This document shows positions 59,171 to 64,000 of a stretch of DNA of 64,000 bases, piece by piece; position 1 is the first letter of the stretch, and each line of letters starts with the position of its first letter. Made by a program: the position numbers and the translations under genes. The notes under the pieces were generated by a model. The model searched no databases. It was given only the letters and a program-made list of their open reading frames with translations, and was not told the DNA's origin. Source of the DNA: Rutidosis leptorrhynchoides (taxonomy: Eukaryota > Streptophyta > Magnoliopsida > Asterales > Asteraceae); assembly GCF_046630445.1 (NCBI RefSeq), contig NC_092333.1:186497001-186561000 (forward strand), written 5' to 3'.

Positions 59171-62100
59171 ATTCAATAATGGAATAAAAAAATGATCAAA
59201 ACAACATAATACCAAACATTAGGGTTTGAACACACTCGGTCGTGTAAAGTCACACGGTCGTCCGTGTCTACACACGGTCAAGTGTGTGGACTCACTCGGT
59301 CGAGTGTGTTCTTGCAGATCTGAGTTCGCCCAAATCGATCAAACTATCGAATATGTTGTTTTAAGCCTGGAAATTAATCACGATGGTCACTAACAAGGCC
59401 GATTAACATAAATATAACACGAATTTTAATCATAATCATCCAAAAATTGTTCGATTCAAAACTACACATTCAAACATAAAATTAATGAAAACTTATAAAC
59501 GAAAACGAATTGGAATACCTCAATTGTGGCGCTGTAATCACAAGACAAAGATGTATCTAAAGGTCTAGATCAAAAACTCGTTCTACAACTTTAAAAATCT
59601 CGGTAAAATTCGCTCTAAAACACAAGTGTTTTGAGATGACTGTCAAACAGGCCTTTTTATACCCTCAAACACACTCGGTCGAGTGTCTTACTCACTCACC
59701 TGTGAGTGTGACTCACTCGGCCGAGTGTGTTTCCAACACATCTCATTTTCTTTAACACACAATCGATCATGTGTGGGTACTCAGACGATCGTGTGTGTAT
59801 ACTCACTCTGTCGACTGTCTTTCAGATTTAAAACTTAAAACTTTTCGATTTTAACTTTCACAAATCTTTTCACGTCCACTCCCCCTGGGACTGATCTCTC
59901 CAGTATAAATTAATCACGCTTTATTCCATTAAGCTTTACACAACTAACTTTTAGTCTTTTAAAGTAAACTAGGTTCCTTACACGGTGAACATTTTAAGAA
60001 CTGAGTTGTCAAGCTATAGAACAATGACTAAAGCAAATTAACAATGATGCAATTATTTTTGGATTTTTCATATATAAACATGCAAGGCTAAAATGCAAAA
60101 TACTGTACAAGATCCAGTGTGTCATGATAAACAATATTATATTAAGCATATTCAATAAAGCTTCAACATTAAGTGTCTGCAATTCTTCACATGCAACTTC
60201 CAACATCTAATTCATTAAGCATTACATACTACAGGAATTAAACGTTATCATGATAAGCACGGATGTCATCATTTATCAAGAACAGCACAAATCAAAATAC
60301 ATCACATGTTTTTGTGAGTTAAATTATCACATTGTTTCAAATATGTTATTTCAGGGATCATAACTGAACTATTTTGACATGTTGTTTTAGAATTCAACTG
60401 AGTATCCAGAAAAGCATATACATGATAACTCTCAAACATATTAACAAGCATTCACCAACTTTCATCCTAGACTTCGATGATCAAGTTAAATTAATTACTT
60501 TAACATTTTTCAATGTTAGATTATGATCAACGACTCAGTCCTCATTTGAGATCGCACGATATTTTAGGTAGTCAATTGAGCACAAATCTATTGACGATGT
60601 CCGTTATTACATCAATGTACTTACGATTTGATTGAACAGAACCATCTCACGATGTTTCTAGCAACCCTGTCAGCCATGAGCTTCTACCATAAACTTACAC
60701 TTTTCGTTTCAGATAGTATTGTTTGTCTCAAATTTATTGCATACTTTAAAAAGACTTATACCGGCCGCTATAAACCCCATACTTGAACGAAAATCGTATG
60801 ATGTATAATGGATGGATGGTAGTGATATATTTGAGTGATGGAATAAAATGCTAATATATCTTCCAGAAGATGTCTCTCTAGGTCAATAGGTACAACCTCA
60901 TACCATAGACAAAAGATGTAACGTCCAGCTATGAGTTAGCTTTGTGGACAAAATGATTCGAGTTCTCTATATCTGATGATCTGACGACCTTCTCCCCCTC
61001 GGATGTAGATAACTAAATCATTCAAATAGTTCTCTGATTGAAACATCTGCGGTCTCAGACCTAGATAACTTGAAATCCTTCAAAATTGGTCAATTCTCGC
61101 TTAGTGATTCTTTGTGTTGCAATGTGGTGCATCATCTTTATTTACAAAACGAATAAACATACATCAAAGATCACATTTGTTTTTTTTTTTTTGGATTTTC
61201 TGATGTTGCACTTTTTTCACTGCTATAATACAAAACATAAAAATAAAATAAAAATAAAATAACTATAATGTTACATATGACATGATGATGCACCACTGTC
61301 TTTGACTTTAGTCGTATCTTCACAGAAAACCAATTTTCTGAAGTTGAAATCTGTAACCCAATGATGTTGCGCATTCAAATCATTCAATGTCTGTGATACA
61401 AGATTGCACTTCTCAACCCGTTCAAAAAAGAACACCCCCTTTAGATACCCGATATGTATGATGTAGACTTTCGGTCCAAGCATTAAAGGTAAATAGAAAC
61501 AAGCATGCATTCTAGACAAAGTATGCTCACCTTGGGGACAAACAAAATTATTCTTCTCTACCGAGTATAAATCGTATTATGGGAGACCTCAACCGTCTGT
61601 TGAGTTTCTGAACAATCATTTCTTAGTACATATTTAGTGATAATTAGGTGACTACCCTCAACCGCTGTAAACCTTTTCATGATTTCCTTATCATGATATT
61701 TACGCGTTCTTAGTGTGATCATCTCTATCTAGAATTAGGCTAGTAAAGTCTAGTAATATATTATCAATCATCCTATACTACTTATTTACACCGGTAACAT
61801 GTCAGCTCAGTATTGCAATCACTTCCCCACAGATATAATAAGCAACTCATTTTCAAGATTTTCAGTTTTTTTTATGGATTTTCTATTTTTCAACTTTTTA
61901 TTTGATTTTCTGGTTTTCTGATATATATTTTTTCTCTATACAAAAGCATAAGAACACAATAATAACACAAACTAGCATGCAACTTTATCAGAAAATAACT
62001 ATCATGCAAACAGAAATTAATCATGCAAATGAACTAAATCTATCATGCTAATGTACACACAAAATATACATGCAGTTTGATAGCATTCACTCCTCAGTCT

Positions 62101-62189
62101 CTTTAGCAGGTTTCTCTGTGTCAGGAACCACCTCAGTTTCAGGAACCACATCTTTTAAAACTTTAACACCTATTTATTTTAACAAGAAA
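59171..62189 (-). other. Copia spacer between pol and the env-like ORF
   Basis: About 3 kb without a recognisable protein. At 59220-59305 and 59665-59825 it carries arrays of 16-20 bp palindromes (cactcggtcgagtg, cactcggccgagtg, cacaatcgatcatgtg). Between them, near 59655-59668, lies a minus-strand TATA-like GGTATAAAAAGG followed by leader-like sequence. The part 59880-62190 is AT-rich with T-runs and no motif. The block may be a promoter for the env-like ORF or an inserted LTR piece. Confidence 0.5.
59220..59825. repeat. Two arrays of 16-20 bp palindromes (cactcggycgagtg type)
   Basis: About nine copies, four in 59225-59308 and five in 59672-59822. Each centres on CGGTCG, CGGCCG or CGATCG with flanking cact/agtg arms. 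Same family as 9971-10175. Confidence 0.85.
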
Positions 62190-62756
62190 TCAAAAACGTG
62201 GTTTATCAAAAGCTTTTGTGAAGAGATCATCCCTTTGTGTCATAGTGTCTATCTGCACTACATCTATCAGCTTCTTCTCATAGCATTCGCTAATGAAATG
62301 GTATTTAATCTCTATGTGTTTGGTTTTAAAATGATTAAAAGGATTCTTAGTGACAGCTATAGCGGCAGTATTATCAACAAAAATAGGAGTGTTAAAAATA
62401 TGCAAACCGTAGTCACGCAGCTGCTGTTGGATCCAGATGACCTGAGATGTACAGCTTGCTGTAGTAATATATTTAGCTTCACAAGTGGATTGAGACACTG
62501 ATGTCTTCTTATTACATTGCCAAGTAACCAGTCTGCTTCCCAAAAATTGACAACCCCCAGAAGTTGACTTGAAATCTTTCTTGCATCCACCATGGTCTGA
62601 ATCACAATACGCTGTAAGCTCAAAAACATCATCACATGGATACCATAATCCCAAACTTGGTGTATCTTTCAAATATCTCAGAATCTTCTTAACCATGAGC
62701 ATATGATGAATATTAGGATTCGCCTGATAACGAGCACACAAGCAAACCGCAAACAT
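62190..62756 (-). pseudogene. Ty1/copia RNase H
   Basis: Degrades the RNA strand of the RNA-DNA hybrid. The sequence shows ILRYLKDTPSLGLWYP, the first catalytic Asp in YCDSDHGGCKKDFKSTSG, STCEAKYITTASCTSQVIW with the Glu, and FVDNTAAIAVTKNPFNHFKT with the third Asp. It ends in KHIEIKYHFISECYEKK ... DDLFTKAFDKPRF and a stop. Catalytic residues appear intact. The frame upstream is separated from RT by stops near 62762 and 62890. Confidence 0.9.
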
Positions 62757-64000
62757 AATATCTGATCAAGAAGCTGTAAGATACATTAGAGATCCAATTA
62801 TAGCCCTGTACAAAGTCTGATCCACCTTAGCACCTTCACGATCTGGTGAAATACCGTGATTCACCGACAACGGAGTTTTAGCTGGTCTCTATACTTCCAT
62901 TTGAAAGCGTTTTAAGATATCAGTAACATACTTGGTTTGACGCAAGAAGATGCCTTTATCCGTCTGAGCTACCTGCAAACCCTAGAAAAACTTGATAGTC
63001 CCCATGGAAATCATTTTGAACTTCCGTTGCATGACCTTTTCAAACTCAGCAACCATCATCTGATCTGTCAATCCAAATATGATGTCATCAACATAAACAT
63101 GTACAAGCATGGGATGTTGTCCCTTCTTTTCGATGAAAAGTGTCTGATCAATTGAACCTCTTCTGAAACCATTTTCAAGCATGTAATTGGAAAAAGTAGC
63201 ATACCACGCTCTTGGAGCTTGATGAAGCCCATATAGTGTCTTTTCAAGTCGATAAACCTTTTCGGGAAAATAAGGATCTTCCAAACCAGGCGGTTGTTCA
63301 ACATAAACTCTCTCATTAATTTCACCATACAAAAACGCACTCTTGACATCCATCTGATAGACTTTGAAGCCCATAAATGATGCAAACGCCAAGAAAATTC
63401 TAATCACCTCCAGTCTAGCTATTGGAGCAAACACTTCATCATAATCAATTTCAGGGATTATGATATCCCTTCACCACTAATCTCGCCTTATTCCTGATCA
63501 CTATACCCTGTTCATCTTTCTTTTTTTTCAAAACCCAACGAAGACAACAGGGCTGGCAACCATTTGGCGAATTAACTAACTTTCAAACGTTCCGATGCTT
63601 AAATTGTAATAGCTTTTCTTGCATTACGCTTACCCATTCATCATATTGTAATGCCTCATAGGCATATTTGGGTTCAATTTGACAAACATAGCAGGAATGC
63701 GCATGCACAAATACTCTACCTGTCTTATTTAAAGAAGAATGGAAAGCTGTCACTACATTCGCTCTCGCAGTCTCTTCATCTTTCGACGTATTAGGACTTT
63801 CATTAACAACCAGAAATTCTGATGTAGATTGAACTCCAGACATTGATGCTTCATTTGTAGTAGCATGAGGAATACTGATATGAGGAATACCTGTTGGATC
63901 AACAAGATAATCATCCAAACGTTTCGGACGAATGATAACACGGTTTGACCTTCGTACACCTCCTGATTCAGTTGGTTGTTCAGACACTGTTACAGTTGGT
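62757..64000 (-). pseudogene. Ty1/copia reverse transcriptase and preceding linker, cut by window edge
   Basis: From the right edge: the Ser/Thr-rich linker that joins integrase to RT (SEQPTESGGVRRSNRVIIRP ... YAYEALQYDEWVSVMQEKLL), a frame break near 63583-63434, then RT with FAPIARLEVIRIFLAFA, MDVKSAFLYGEI (first catalytic Asp), YRLEKTLYGLHQAPRAWY and the catalytic box VHVYVDDIIFG. A stop follows TIKFF near 62982, and the thumb reads on to about 62766 with two more stops. The YVDD form identifies Ty1/copia rather than Ty3/gypsy. Integrase proper and gag lie outside the window. Confidence 0.9.

Overview
This window looks like intergenic, transposon-dominated chromosome from a flowering plant. 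I infer a dicot, and Asteraceae is the best guess from the style of the Ty3/gypsy LTRs and from a Ty1/copia element with a long env-like tail; I could not test this by search. About nine tenths of the 64 kb is mobile or repeat DNA. I recognise only one intact host gene: a three-quasi-RRM RNA-binding protein of the hnRNP F/H type on the minus strand at 43776-47149, with three coding exons.

Positions 1-32931 are a nested stack of Ty3/gypsy material. A minus-strand gag-pol element (A, 299-4481) is damaged by nonsense codons, has lost its protease active site and is cut in its integrase by another LTR. Its 5' LTR (4482-4955 plus 9321-10845) is split by a 4.4 kb solo-LTR-like insertion (4956-9320). 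The same LTR also serves as the 3' LTR of a second minus-strand internal region (D, 10846-13894) that carries only an accessory ORF, gag and protease. D's 5' LTR (13895-14519, 21893-21898, 30724-32931) is split by two complete LTR elements inserted about 6 bp apart. Element 1 (14520-21887, plus strand, TSD gttac) has near-identical 2.6 kb LTRs and only an integrase scrap inside. Element 2 (21899-30718, minus strand, TSD gagct) carries a broken gag and a 51-bp minisatellite. Neither can encode its own polymerase, so both were presumably moved in trans.

Positions 32932-43775 hold smaller elements: a Helitron with perfect A|TC...CTAG|T ends and an internal 283-bp duplication, a LINE with a 14-bp TSD and a huge internal deletion, a 91-bp retroposed tail, an ERECTA-like LRR kinase exon fragment, and two Helitron-type 3' hairpins.

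The RRM gene (43776-47149) has one hAT-type MITE in each of its two introns, both with 8-bp TSDs. Upstream of it are a cluster of palindromes, a remnant of a Harbinger-type accessory ORF, an 0.9 kb fold-back element bounded by (TA)n with a telomere-like core, and a Stowaway-type MITE.

Positions 52046-64000 are the 3' part of a large minus-strand Ty1/copia element. It holds reverse transcriptase and RNase H remnants, a long spacer with palindromic arrays, a degenerate env-like ORF split by a second solo-LTR-like insertion (55718-59008, TSD tcata), a polypurine tract and the start of the 3' LTR. I saw no CRISPR array, rRNA gene or tRNA gene.
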